A DNA stretch of 54,080 nt, taken from NCBI GenBank assembly GCA_016177615.1, contig JACOUX010000035.1:1-54080 (forward strand), given 5' to 3'. Both the position numbers and the translations under genes were made by a program. The first letter of the stretch is position 1. Each line of letters opens with the position of its first letter. The notes under the pieces were generated by a model that saw nothing but the letters and a program-made list of their open reading frames with translations, did not search any database and had not been told where the DNA came from. The DNA is from Candidatus Woesearchaeota archaeon. Lineage in GTDB: Archaea; Nanobdellota; Nanobdellia; Woesearchaeales; GW2011-AR4. Below are positions 19,601 through 27,314 of this stretch, one piece after another.

Positions 19601-19816
19601 TCCCTCTCATGCATGCATGTCTGCCCGGTTCCGGAAGCTAAGACAAGGACAACTGCATTAATGGTATGTGAAGGGTTCAGGCTAGCGAGCCAGATTGGGC
19701 AAGTTTCCCAGGAAGTTGCCTCATTGGCAAAAAGCGGAGTTTTCAAGTCGCATGAAGACTATTGCGAAAACCTGGACATAGGGGAAGACACAAGCAAGGC
19801 GCCTCTGCCAAAATGA
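16625..19816 (+). CDS. Secreted multi-Ig-like protein with Cys-rich helical C-terminal module, set A
   Basis: I start at ATG 16625 (MEKKIYLQFVASF), one base after the upstream stop, and not at the TTG 16616 used by the track, because it gives a clean signal peptide ending near VAYA. The 1063 residues hold several Ig-like repeats (DNKAPEIKLS, VDNTAPVISEG, VDSKAPVLKG mark their starts), then a helical hydrophobic module (about 700-770, FKRLCQLISLFYNIVGALY) that may be membrane-associated. A Lys/Ser-rich linker and a Cys-rich helical module follow (PCLPGIIYGLDRYRQIKCLY, then AC...C). That module appears paralogous to one in the 27315-34076 product (DP-x-K..., CL, AC, C spacing). It overlaps the next gene by ATGA. 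Probably an envelope component working with the pilin-like protein before it. Confidence 0.72.
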   Translation: MEKKIYLQFVASFLICLIVNLTLYVPVAYAAITKVSAKGSSGVEGFASSNDFVTFTVQADIGSAITNEMIYLGSSFKFDKCTPLPSSGFECTLKFPPEKENLNPDAHPYTITLYTDKDKSEIDSAKSGAFIVDNKAPEIKLSASKARFSSQDSIDISYDAMDYACDTASCSNKCSGLKNIEFYTLDNAFKKTEEIKSTGCNAQSSISLDAKSLKDGRNSIFAKATDSIGQVSPAVSVTFDVDNTAPVISEGSLSIISKGLSISAFGPSGIPVEVVVNISGADLKEATADLSALNPSQSLKNAKSQCVLQDGINVCKWMVELKPGSEGQKPITIEAVDTAGNKASKTVSRQLSLDNKGPVAKSLLTSRQQDSKALARPGGNQIIAVFEEASGLSAVDVILHAGDSALQAASCSKDLSWVCTWENVNFGAGITSMSISSDTKDIFGNSAPETKTTEVHVDSKAPVLKGIEITPVGGAAPAFAGVFKVGDKIAIVANITEENDVSAAADFSKFISDSKPIQGDCKKVLGDENVCVWLSDSINIAGTGQITLNFNDSAGNMLTVTRQLTVLGLSTGATPDLWNSEVSCSPKSIDRQLGPLISQRVYCQVKLSPKSATQKVSTVFIGQAACSDSQLVQSVETLNTQPGSTSPIIKVTLKKDNLATNNATLSCSFDIFSKAGATINKNPEIENARISLQFANLPLGELSDEVQRKIDDAKKDAQGIWKVIGALNKLIFVFKRLCQLISLFYNIVGALYSAAIFLGWTDVAAQKTLFGLFTITPTAIAGCATATSTRVSVQLTYEKGIHKFCAAVNCYNGKFLLDSLPGMGYIREKYETVQDALNGNVPQPQKGSEDKKKDDKKKPSSSQQSSGQTIDASAPGREGTTQGYGRPIGEFMDPTKNIGVALMYVPPCLPGIIYGLDRYRQIKCLYAHCLQDAVGRDGLPVTACEEQKDYATCKYVTGEVFAFLPWTAFADNFLSIIKDTLSNPFAAGGIIVSLSCMHVCPVPEAKTRTTALMVCEGFRLASQIGQVSQEVASLAKSGVFKSHEDYCENLDIGEDTSKAPLPK

Positions 19817-22800
19817 TGAAAAGCAAAATTGGAAAAGGATTAGTAAGCCTGCTCACAATAATTATACTGCTAGTCTCTGTTTTAGCTTCAACTGTTTACT
19901 ATGATAATCAAATTACGGCAAATGCCATAAAAGAATATTCATTTGATTCAGCGCAGAATGAACTGCAAATAACAGAAGCCAATGACATTTATGAATTAAG
20001 CCAGCTGAACGAGGGCTGGTATTCTTTAAGAAGCGGCTATGTGTTTTACCTTGAGCATTTTGACTCTTACATTCCCTTGTACATAAGAGTTAATAATCCA
20101 CTGCAGAAGAACGAGATCTTTGTTGTTGATGAAGAAGGAAACGTCGAAGTAAAAAAATTTGATGATGAAAATATCAAATTTTTTTCAGATAATGAAAATG
20201 ATAATAACTTGATTACTGGAGAGGTTACTGGGATGGAGGGGGTGACAGGGAGGCAGACGGCTGTACCAAATTGTGTGAGCACCATTAATACAATAGGTAG
20301 TACGGTATGGAAAAATACTAGATACATTCAGAATTTGGGATGTGAATACTTATATGAAGATTCCAGAAGTGAAAAAATTTGGACATACAAAAAGCCAGAT
20401 GAACCTACAAGATTATATTGGAATCAGAATACAGATGGTTTTAAGGATAGAAAGTGGAGTCGAGGGATATATTTCTCAATCACAAATACTTATGACTCTC
20501 GAACAGGAAAAATAACTTTTTATTCTGGGGAAAAAACACTTCAAGCCATAGGTGGCCTTCCTGATAAAGGGTATGTTCAGGATACAGGTGACAATTTTTA
20601 TCCTGTAGTTAAAAAGGACGGAAAGTATTTTCGTCTTTTGTCTAATGGGGAACCTTCTGATAAAGAATATGATTTTAATGACGTAAAAAACTTTTTGACT
20701 AAAGAACAGCTTCCTCCCAGCAGGACAATAATTCGCTATTCTGACGCTGGGATTGCTACTGACCTTACCACACAACAAATTAATGACGCAAAAAAATTCA
20801 ACCAAGATTCAAAAAATCAGGCATATGTAGAGCAATTCAAGCAATATTTAATGCTGGTAGAAGGCAAAACAGAGGCTGAAGCTAATGAAATAATTAGTAA
20901 TCCAAAATATGTTAGTGATTACCAATATGACTCTAAAAATCTTGACTTCGCTCTAGATAATTCTAACGGTAAAATTGGTCAAAAGACAGCAGAGGCAGCC
21001 ACACAAAAAATTCGGGGAGAAATATTAGATGGAACCATAAAACTTAAAACTCCAGACAACAAAGAATTCAATTTGAAAAATGATTTAATAAAAGGTAATT
21101 CAGGGCAAGACCCGGAAACTATTGAGCCTGGAAAAATTGTCCAAATCGGGGATAAGCTTTATTATAAAAGCAAACAGGGAGAGCACGCCAAAGAATTCCA
21201 ATATGGTTGGAATTTAGCGGAGACTGAACAAAAAAAAGAGTACCAGCCAGATTGGAAATATCTCAAGCACAGTTTCACGATTAAAGCAACAGATTCGGAC
21301 AAGGTTTCATCTTCTTTCAAATTTGACGGAACATACGAAGAATTAGAGGCACATAAAAAACTAATGGCTGGGCAAGGATTTACAGATATTGAAGACAAGA
21401 GGGCTACAACAGAAGAAGCAACTCAGGAGAAGGTAAAAGAGATTGAAGGCGAATGGGTTCCAAGTGACAAGGGCAACTACATAACCAATACTGCTACAAA
21501 AAAATCAAAATTTGCTCAGGGAATTAGTAAAGAAGTACTTGCCAATCAGGAAAACAATAAAATAAAAATCGAAAAAGCATATAATGATTGGCTCAAAACT
21601 CTAAGTTCTGAACACCAGAAGCTCGATGCAAAAGTCTTGCAGGAAATTTTCGTAAAAACTTCTGGGCTGGATCTCCAAGATAGTAATAAACGGCAGATTA
21701 ATCCGGAAGCTCTTCAAAAACTCATAAGGGCAAATTTTGGCTTGCCGGAGCCTGAAGAAGGCGCAGAAACTGAGAAACCCACCACAACAGAAGAAAAAAA
21801 GCCTTATTCAACTATGACGGGGAATGACGGCACCATTTTGTACATCAAGGATAGAAAAGTGATATCACAGGGAACTGCAAAAAGATTGGAAGATGAGCAA
21901 CAATTTGAAGGCAAATTAAAAGAATATACTTCATTGAATGCAGTAGACGAAAACGGAAATTCCCTCTACAAAAGCAAGGACGGGAAAGTTTACAGCGTAA
22001 ATACCAAAGAGTCTACAATAAATGAAATCAAAGGAACATCTTACACCACAATGGAGAAGCTGACAAGTAATTCTGATATATCTATATTAAAAACCAAAAA
22101 TATAGAAGACGGCCAGATAACAGCAATCAGGCTAAAAACTGGAGCTGGGGAAATGACTGTTGATGGCTCAACAGCATTAAGGATAGAGCAGGCTGATAGA
22201 AACAAGCAAAAAATAAATCTTTATTTTGGAGAAAAAGCTAAAGCTGTTGTTTCTGAATTTCCTGCTGAAAAAGAAATTAAGGCTGATACCAAAATATACA
22301 GCCCCGCTAACCCAACCCATTACTGGAAAAAATGCGATGACGGCTCTGGCAGTTATTGCTGGTTTGATGAAAATGATAAGCAAGTATATAGTGAAGCTTT
22401 GAATAACCTTGACTATAAAAATCTAAATAGGATATATGCTTCTCAAAAAGAATTGATGGAAAGGATTTCAGGGCCATCGCCAGCCTCAAACACAATAGAA
22501 ATAACAAACCCAGCCACAGGAAACCTGCTTGAAAAAAGGGAATTGAAAAAGGCAGGCAATGAAGTCGTTTTGGGGTACATTGCAACTTACAGCGAAATTT
22601 ACATTGACAAGCAAGGCAATAGATTAAGCCAGAAAGAGGCTGAAGAGCTGAATAAAAAGAAGCCAGACTCTGCAAGATTAGTATCTCAAGCCAGCCAGGA
22701 AAGGATAAGGCAGGAAGATGGCTCCTACTCGTCAACAACTTACAGGTATAGGGCTGAATCATATACCGATAAAGATGGAAAAAAGCAGTATATTAGGGTT

Positions 22801-23679
22801 GGCGAAGGGGAAACAAGGAATGAAAAAACAGGAAAGAGTGTTGGATTCACATATATTGAAGCTGATCCAGATGAGCCAAGCAGTTATAGGAGAGTAATAT
22901 TTAATGAAAAAGGGGATTTTGTTAAAGCTGTGGATATCAATGGAGAAGAAATACAAAACTCCCAAGATAAAGACAAATTAAAGAACAGGGCCACTTCCTC
23001 AAAAAACCAGCATAAATCAAGGCAGTTCTTCTCCAATGTTGAGAGAGTATTCACAGAATTCCGCGGCTTGGGATTTTATGCGACATTGTTCATAGACGAG
23101 GACAAGCTGCTGGAATGGAGAGAAGCTGTTGACAAGTATTTCGTGCTTAACTACCTGAGCTCGCAGTATTATTCAAGCAAGATTTGCTCAAGCTGGCTTG
23201 ATGGAACACAAGAAGGGATTGCCTACGCGGAAACACCACAAGGATTGGCGCAAATCGGAGCGCATGTTGAAGCAACAAGAACCAAGCCGATAACAGCAGA
23301 TGGCGCAACAGAATTCCTCTATAAGATAACATTCAACGTGAAAAACGGCGACTACGAAAAGGATGTAAGGGCTCCTGAGGAGATGAGGATAAATGTCATG
23401 CTCATTGGGGAAAGGAGCATAGATGTATTCAAGCAGGATCAGGCTGTAAAGAGGGGCACATCATTCGGAAAGTCCGGGAAAAATGCCATTGTGAAGTACA
23501 GCGGCACTTTCTACAGCCAGGTATGCATAAGGTTTGACAAAGTGCCTGAGAAATGGAAGATAAAGGACAAGCTCCTGTGCAATGTAATACAGGAGTCCTC
23601 TGAAGAGCCGACAACGATAAAAGTTCCAGCAGCACCAGGCTCAGGAAGCAGCCCAGCAACAGAGATTAATGATTTTTAA
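19813..23679 (+). CDS. Giant membrane-anchored surface protein with a divergent central region, set A
   Basis: The start is ATG 19813, overlapping the previous stop as ATGA; the track start at 19762 lies inside the previous gene. The 1288 residues begin with one membrane helix or uncleaved signal (LVSLLTIIILLVSVLASTVY). A long hydrophilic central region rich in Lys, Glu, Asn and Gln carries short repeated D-x-G-x turns (DENGNSLYKSKDGKVYSV). The C-terminal about 230 residues are more regular (RVFTEFRGLGFYATLFIDED, CSSWLDG). Base and codon usage in roughly 20170-22450 is more AT-rich than in the two ends and than its neighbours, suggesting a mosaic gene with an exchanged centre. It closes operon A. 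No family recognised; a variable surface or effector protein is an inference. Confidence 0.7.
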   Translation: MMKSKIGKGLVSLLTIIILLVSVLASTVYYDNQITANAIKEYSFDSAQNELQITEANDIYELSQLNEGWYSLRSGYVFYLEHFDSYIPLYIRVNNPLQKNEIFVVDEEGNVEVKKFDDENIKFFSDNENDNNLITGEVTGMEGVTGRQTAVPNCVSTINTIGSTVWKNTRYIQNLGCEYLYEDSRSEKIWTYKKPDEPTRLYWNQNTDGFKDRKWSRGIYFSITNTYDSRTGKITFYSGEKTLQAIGGLPDKGYVQDTGDNFYPVVKKDGKYFRLLSNGEPSDKEYDFNDVKNFLTKEQLPPSRTIIRYSDAGIATDLTTQQINDAKKFNQDSKNQAYVEQFKQYLMLVEGKTEAEANEIISNPKYVSDYQYDSKNLDFALDNSNGKIGQKTAEAATQKIRGEILDGTIKLKTPDNKEFNLKNDLIKGNSGQDPETIEPGKIVQIGDKLYYKSKQGEHAKEFQYGWNLAETEQKKEYQPDWKYLKHSFTIKATDSDKVSSSFKFDGTYEELEAHKKLMAGQGFTDIEDKRATTEEATQEKVKEIEGEWVPSDKGNYITNTATKKSKFAQGISKEVLANQENNKIKIEKAYNDWLKTLSSEHQKLDAKVLQEIFVKTSGLDLQDSNKRQINPEALQKLIRANFGLPEPEEGAETEKPTTTEEKKPYSTMTGNDGTILYIKDRKVISQGTAKRLEDEQQFEGKLKEYTSLNAVDENGNSLYKSKDGKVYSVNTKESTINEIKGTSYTTMEKLTSNSDISILKTKNIEDGQITAIRLKTGAGEMTVDGSTALRIEQADRNKQKINLYFGEKAKAVVSEFPAEKEIKADTKIYSPANPTHYWKKCDDGSGSYCWFDENDKQVYSEALNNLDYKNLNRIYASQKELMERISGPSPASNTIEITNPATGNLLEKRELKKAGNEVVLGYIATYSEIYIDKQGNRLSQKEAEELNKKKPDSARLVSQASQERIRQEDGSYSSTTYRYRAESYTDKDGKKQYIRVGEGETRNEKTGKSVGFTYIEADPDEPSSYRRVIFNEKGDFVKAVDINGEEIQNSQDKDKLKNRATSSKNQHKSRQFFSNVERVFTEFRGLGFYATLFIDEDKLLEWREAVDKYFVLNYLSSQYYSSKICSSWLDGTQEGIAYAETPQGLAQIGAHVEATRTKPITADGATEFLYKITFNVKNGDYEKDVRAPEEMRINVMLIGERSIDVFKQDQAVKRGTSFGKSGKNAIVKYSGTFYSQVCIRFDKVPEKWKIKDKLLCNVIQESSEEPTTIKVPAAPGSGSSPATEINDF

Positions 23680-23724
23680 GGCCCAGAAAGGTTTAAATAC
23701 AAAATAAGCAATATTCATTAAATC

Positions 23725-23925
23725 ATGGCAACAACAAACTATGAATGGTTTATAGAAAACAATCTTGACAAATACGCAGGAAAATGGGTGGCAATAGATG
23801 ATAATCGTGTTTTGGATAGTGATACAACTTTAGATAAATTACTAAAAAAACTCAAAGACAGCCACCCAAAATCAAGACCGCTCATTGGGAAAATGACAAA
23901 TAAGCTGCTTAGGCTGCATTCTTAA
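23725..23925 (+). CDS. DUF5678-type small protein
   Basis: This 66-residue protein shows the features I associate with DUF5678 proteins: a short N-terminal helix, LDKYAGKWVAIDDNRVLDSD, then a helix (TLDKLLKKLKD) and a final strand with a loop. Members are common small archaeal proteins of unknown role, often beside aspartic-protease-like genes. A TATA-like GGTTTAAATAC lies about 35 bp upstream, and the ATG at 23725 probably begins a leaderless or nearly leaderless transcript. The next gene begins one base after its stop codon, so the two form a pair inserted between surface operons A and B. Confidence 0.7.
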   Translation: MATTNYEWFIENNLDKYAGKWVAIDDNRVLDSDTTLDKLLKKLKDSHPKSRPLIGKMTNKLLRLHS

Positions 23926-23926
23926 A

Positions 23927-24355
23927 ATGGCTTTAAGCTACAAGTTCAAAAAATTTAGATTAGAAAATGGAATGTATATCAAAAGGCCTGTTGTGAATAT
24001 TATTCTAAAAAATGATGGTAGATCTTTGGAATTTTGGGCTATTCTTGATTCTGGCTCTGACTTAACTACAGTTCCAAATTCAGTTGCTGGCTATTTAGGG
24101 TTAAAAACCGAAGATAAGGAGCTTGATATGGTGGGTTACAAGGGAACCGGAAAAGTCAAACAAGGCAGAATTACAATAGTCTTTAAGGGGAAAGTTCAGC
24201 GACAAGAAGAGATATTAAGCAATGTTCCTGTTGCAATCATGCAGGACACTGAAGAAGAGGATGTCATAATAGGAACTTCAGGGGTATTTGAGAACTTCAG
24301 AATTATTTTTAATGACAGCAAGAATATAAGCCTCGTTAGACTGCATAGCCAATAA
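23927..24355 (+). CDS. Retropepsin-like aspartic protease family protein
   Basis: The 142-residue product carries the aspartic protease signature as ILDSGSDLTTVPNSVAGYLG near residue 45 and the distal hydrophobic-Gly motif DVIIGTSGVFENFRIIF near 115. This is the single-domain retropepsin-like layout that works as a homodimer. Archaeal members are soluble, and their substrates are unknown. It starts one base after the DUF5678 gene stop and is certainly co-transcribed with it. The pairing suggests that one controls or presents a substrate for the other. Involvement in processing the flanking surface proteins is only a guess from location. Confidence 0.72.
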   Translation: MALSYKFKKFRLENGMYIKRPVVNIILKNDGRSLEFWAILDSGSDLTTVPNSVAGYLGLKTEDKELDMVGYKGTGKVKQGRITIVFKGKVQRQEEILSNVPVAIMQDTEEEDVIIGTSGVFENFRIIFNDSKNISLVRLHSQ

Positions 24356-24391
24356 AGCAAGAGAAAGCGAGATAAATGATTTTTAAGGGAA

Positions 24392-25165
24392 ATGAAAAAG
24401 CAAAAAAATACAAATTTTCTTGAATGGAACCGCAATATTTTATTATCCTCCATTAAAAAAATCAACACAAGCTTCATTTTAATAATTGCTTTGGATGCAT
24501 TGTTCTATGCGCTGGCGGGATTGCTGGCTTATTTCTGGCTCCAAAGGGTACAGCTCAAGATCCTGTCATTTAATGTGCCGCAAAACCTGGCCTCATTGGG
24601 CTACGAGCAGGTGCAGGCTGTCGCAAAAAGCGCCCAAATGCTTTATGTTTTTCTCATAGCATCATTTATTCTTTTGGTTGTTGCAATAATATTCCTTGCA
24701 AGCATATCCAAGGGAATAATATGGGCAAGAACTATAGGCGCAAAACCAACTCTTAAACTAATCTCCAAATTCCTTGGGCTTAATCTGATATGGATGACAT
24801 TTTGGATTGGATTGGCCATTTCTGCATCCATATTGCTCAATCCCGAAAGCGTTCCTGCTTTTCTGGCAGCAATGCTGTTCATAGCATTATATTTTACAAA
24901 TACTTTGTACACTTTGTTCATAAAAACAGGAAGGTTCTCTTCCCTAAAAGATGCCATCAAATTCAATATTATAAAAGCCCGCATGCTTGCGCTTCCTTAT
25001 GCCTTGGTCTTTGCAATATTTTACCTGCTTGGATTTGCTGCAAATTTGGCAAGCTTCAGGTACTCAAGCATATTGTTCAGCCTGATATTGATAACATATA
25101 CAGCCTGGGTAAGGCATTATGCTTCTTCTTTGGTTCTGGAATTGGAAAAACCAAAACATTTATAA
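24392..25165 (+). CDS. Polytopic membrane protein, surface region (about six helices)
   Basis: 257 residues with about six hydrophobic segments (for example ILIIALDALFYALAGLLAYF, LYVFLIASFILLVVAIIFLA, ALVFAIFYLLGFAANLASF). Length, helix number and the succession of helices resemble the 34098-34934 product, so the two are probably paralogues that bracket set B. No transporter or enzyme motif is visible. A role as membrane platform, assembly factor or anchor for the pilin-like and giant proteins is an inference from position. The start at ATG 24392 follows GGGAA. Confidence 0.65.
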   Translation: MKKQKNTNFLEWNRNILLSSIKKINTSFILIIALDALFYALAGLLAYFWLQRVQLKILSFNVPQNLASLGYEQVQAVAKSAQMLYVFLIASFILLVVAIIFLASISKGIIWARTIGAKPTLKLISKFLGLNLIWMTFWIGLAISASILLNPESVPAFLAAMLFIALYFTNTLYTLFIKTGRFSSLKDAIKFNIIKARMLALPYALVFAIFYLLGFAANLASFRYSSILFSLILITYTAWVRHYASSLVLELEKPKHL

Positions 25166-25243
25166 ATAGTATATATGATTTATATATAGATAGTTTTTTT
25201 TCATTATTATTTTATATATAAATAATGTTGTTCCATATATGCA

Positions 25244-25393
25244 ATGAAATATGTCAAAAAGCTGGTTAAGACCAGCGGCGGATTAGTTGTGCGCGTCCCA
25301 TCTGACATAGTAAATCTTCTAAGACTGACAGAAAAGGATTATGTCGAGATAGACTTAACGAGGCTTGATGCCAAAGAATTTAGGAAAAAGTAG
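25244..25393 (+). CDS. Small AbrB/SpoVT-like DNA-binding protein heading surface operon B
   Basis: This 49-residue ORF is below the track limit. It reads MKYVKKLVKTSGGLVVRVPS then DIVNLLRLTEKDYVEIDL, the swapped-hairpin pattern of AbrB/MazE-like domains (K-x(3)-S-G-x-L-V-V-x-V-P, then a helix and E-K-x-D-x-V-E-I-x-L). Such dimers bind DNA as transition-state regulators or antitoxins. The next gene starts one base after its stop, so its place in operon B matches that of the RHH gene in operon A. A TATA-rich stretch (TTTTATATATAAATAA) ends about 20 bp before the ATG. Autoregulation of operon B is inferred. Confidence 0.72.
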   Translation: MKYVKKLVKTSGGLVVRVPSDIVNLLRLTEKDYVEIDLTRLDAKEFRKK

Positions 25394-25394
25394 A

Positions 25395-27314
25395 ATGGCA
25401 AATAAAAAAAGAGATATAAGGATCAAGGCACAGGCATCGATATTCATGATAGTGGCAGCAGCGGTTTTGCTTCTTGGAATACTTTACTTCATCTACCAAA
25501 GGGCAAGTATTGAAAGGGAAGTTGAAGTTGTGCAGCCTGAAATCTCTCCTGTCAAGCAGTTTGTGGAGAATTGCATAAAAAGCGCTGCAGAAGAAGGCCT
25601 TGACACGATCGGATTGAGCGGAGGCTATATAAAAATACCTGAAGTCATGTCAAGAAACCAAAGGGCTTACTTAACAAAATATCCCGGCTTGGGATTTAAG
25701 AGCCCTTATTGGTGGCATGACGGAATAAGCGCAATTCCAAGCGAGCAGTTCATAAACCAGCAGCTGCGAAGTTATGTTGAAAGCGAGCTTAAAGCGTGCA
25801 CAAACAGCTTTGAGCAGCTCAAAGATCAATTTGACATAAAGGAGCTGAAAAGCCCTGCTGCAGAAGTAAAATTCAATGATAACAATGTGTACATAAAGGT
25901 AAACTACCTTCTTGATATCAGGACAAAAGACGGAAATTTCAGGGCTTCAAGGGAGAATTTTGATTATACTGTCCCGATAAGGTTCAGGAAAGTCTATGAA
26001 TTGGCCAGGCTGATAATGGAAAGGGAAAACAAGGATTATTTCCTGGAAAAGAGGACAATAGACCTTTATTCAATGGATATAGATATTCCTACAACTGACA
26101 TGGAAGCAAGGTGCTCCGCAAAAACATGGCTCCTGAGCGACATACAAAGCAAGATGAAGGAGCTGCTAAGGTTTAATCTTCCTTATATCAGGATAAAAGG
26201 CACAGATTATAACCCGGATTTGTATGTTCCAAGCCCTGACGGAAAAAGCGCTTATTCCAAATCCTACTACCAGCAGCACTACATATGGGACATAGATGAC
26301 AATGCAGCCCGAAAATACAGCAGCATGAAAGTCTCTTTCAGCTATGATGATTGGCCGCTGAGCATCTACGCAAGGCCAATCCAGAATGGAGTGTTAAGGT
26401 CGAATGCGCAGAAAGGCAGCAACATGCTTTCATTTTTTTGCCTGCACATATGGCACTTCACTTACGACATAAGCTATCCTGTCATGGCCACCATAATTGA
26501 CCAGGAGTCAAAAAGCAGCAAGGAATACAGGTTCACATTTCCGTTCAGGGTTTCAATAGACCACAACCAGCCAAACAGGGCAAGCAAAGGAACGGCGCTT
26601 TTTGAATCTGCAGAATCCTCAGAGGAATACTGCAATGAGGCGCAAAATGAAATTACAATCTTCACTGTAAACAATGCAACAGGAGAGGATATAAGGGGAG
26701 TCAACATGACATTTGTATGCGGAAGGTTTTATTGCGATGTTGGTCAAAGCGACTGGGTAAGCCTTGGCGCAGCAGCAGGCATAACAAAAAAGCTGCCTTA
26801 TTGCGTTAATGGAATAATAAAAGGCTCAAAGGAGGGGTTTGCAGATGCCCAGTCTTTTGTGCAGACAGATTCTTTTAGAACCTATGTCCTTGGGCTTAAT
26901 CCTGTAAAAAACATCAAGAATTACAAAATAGTGAAGCACATGATTTCAGACCCATCAACCACCTTGGAGTTGGATACAGGAGAAAAAGCCTCGATATTGA
27001 TAAGGGAAAACAGCACAGGGTATGAGGCATGGGCATATTACCCTATAGATTCGTCACCAGATTCGTATGGGCTTGCGCTGCCTTCAGGAAAAGACGCTGT
27101 TTTTGAAGTGACTATTTTTGTTGGAGACGAGGAAAGCATAAGCGCAGGGTACATTGGAGAATGGAAAGCAAGCAAATCTGAAATAGAGAATGCGGAAGAG
27201 GTGTTGTTCCATGTTGCAGCGCAGGGCTCTGCTTCAGAAGAAGAAAGGGCTTTGTTCATTGCCAGGCTGGAGTCTTACTCTAAAAGCATTCCTGGAACTG
27301 AAATAAGAGGTTAA
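25395..27314 (+). CDS. Large pilin-like (class III signal-type) envelope protein, set B
   Basis: I choose ATG 25395 (MANKKRDIRIKAQASIFMIV), one base after the AbrB-like gene stop; the track start at 25365 lies inside that gene. The 639-residue protein has a basic leader, KAQASIF and a single hydrophobic helix, then a long soluble part. It parallels the 14473-16623 product throughout: C-x(3)-AA-x-EGL-x-TIGLSGGYI, SPYWW, QQLRSYVESELKACTNSFEQ, SFSYDDWP, DISYPV. The C-terminal part contains a Cys-bearing beta domain (VNMTFVCGRFYCDV). Its stop codon directly abuts the ATG of the 2253-residue gene. I infer an envelope-anchored core subunit of surface system B. Confidence 0.75.
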   Translation: MANKKRDIRIKAQASIFMIVAAAVLLLGILYFIYQRASIEREVEVVQPEISPVKQFVENCIKSAAEEGLDTIGLSGGYIKIPEVMSRNQRAYLTKYPGLGFKSPYWWHDGISAIPSEQFINQQLRSYVESELKACTNSFEQLKDQFDIKELKSPAAEVKFNDNNVYIKVNYLLDIRTKDGNFRASRENFDYTVPIRFRKVYELARLIMERENKDYFLEKRTIDLYSMDIDIPTTDMEARCSAKTWLLSDIQSKMKELLRFNLPYIRIKGTDYNPDLYVPSPDGKSAYSKSYYQQHYIWDIDDNAARKYSSMKVSFSYDDWPLSIYARPIQNGVLRSNAQKGSNMLSFFCLHIWHFTYDISYPVMATIIDQESKSSKEYRFTFPFRVSIDHNQPNRASKGTALFESAESSEEYCNEAQNEITIFTVNNATGEDIRGVNMTFVCGRFYCDVGQSDWVSLGAAAGITKKLPYCVNGIIKGSKEGFADAQSFVQTDSFRTYVLGLNPVKNIKNYKIVKHMISDPSTTLELDTGEKASILIRENSTGYEAWAYYPIDSSPDSYGLALPSGKDAVFEVTIFVGDEESISAGYIGEWKASKSEIENAEEVLFHVAAQGSASEEERALFIARLESYSKSIPGTEIRG

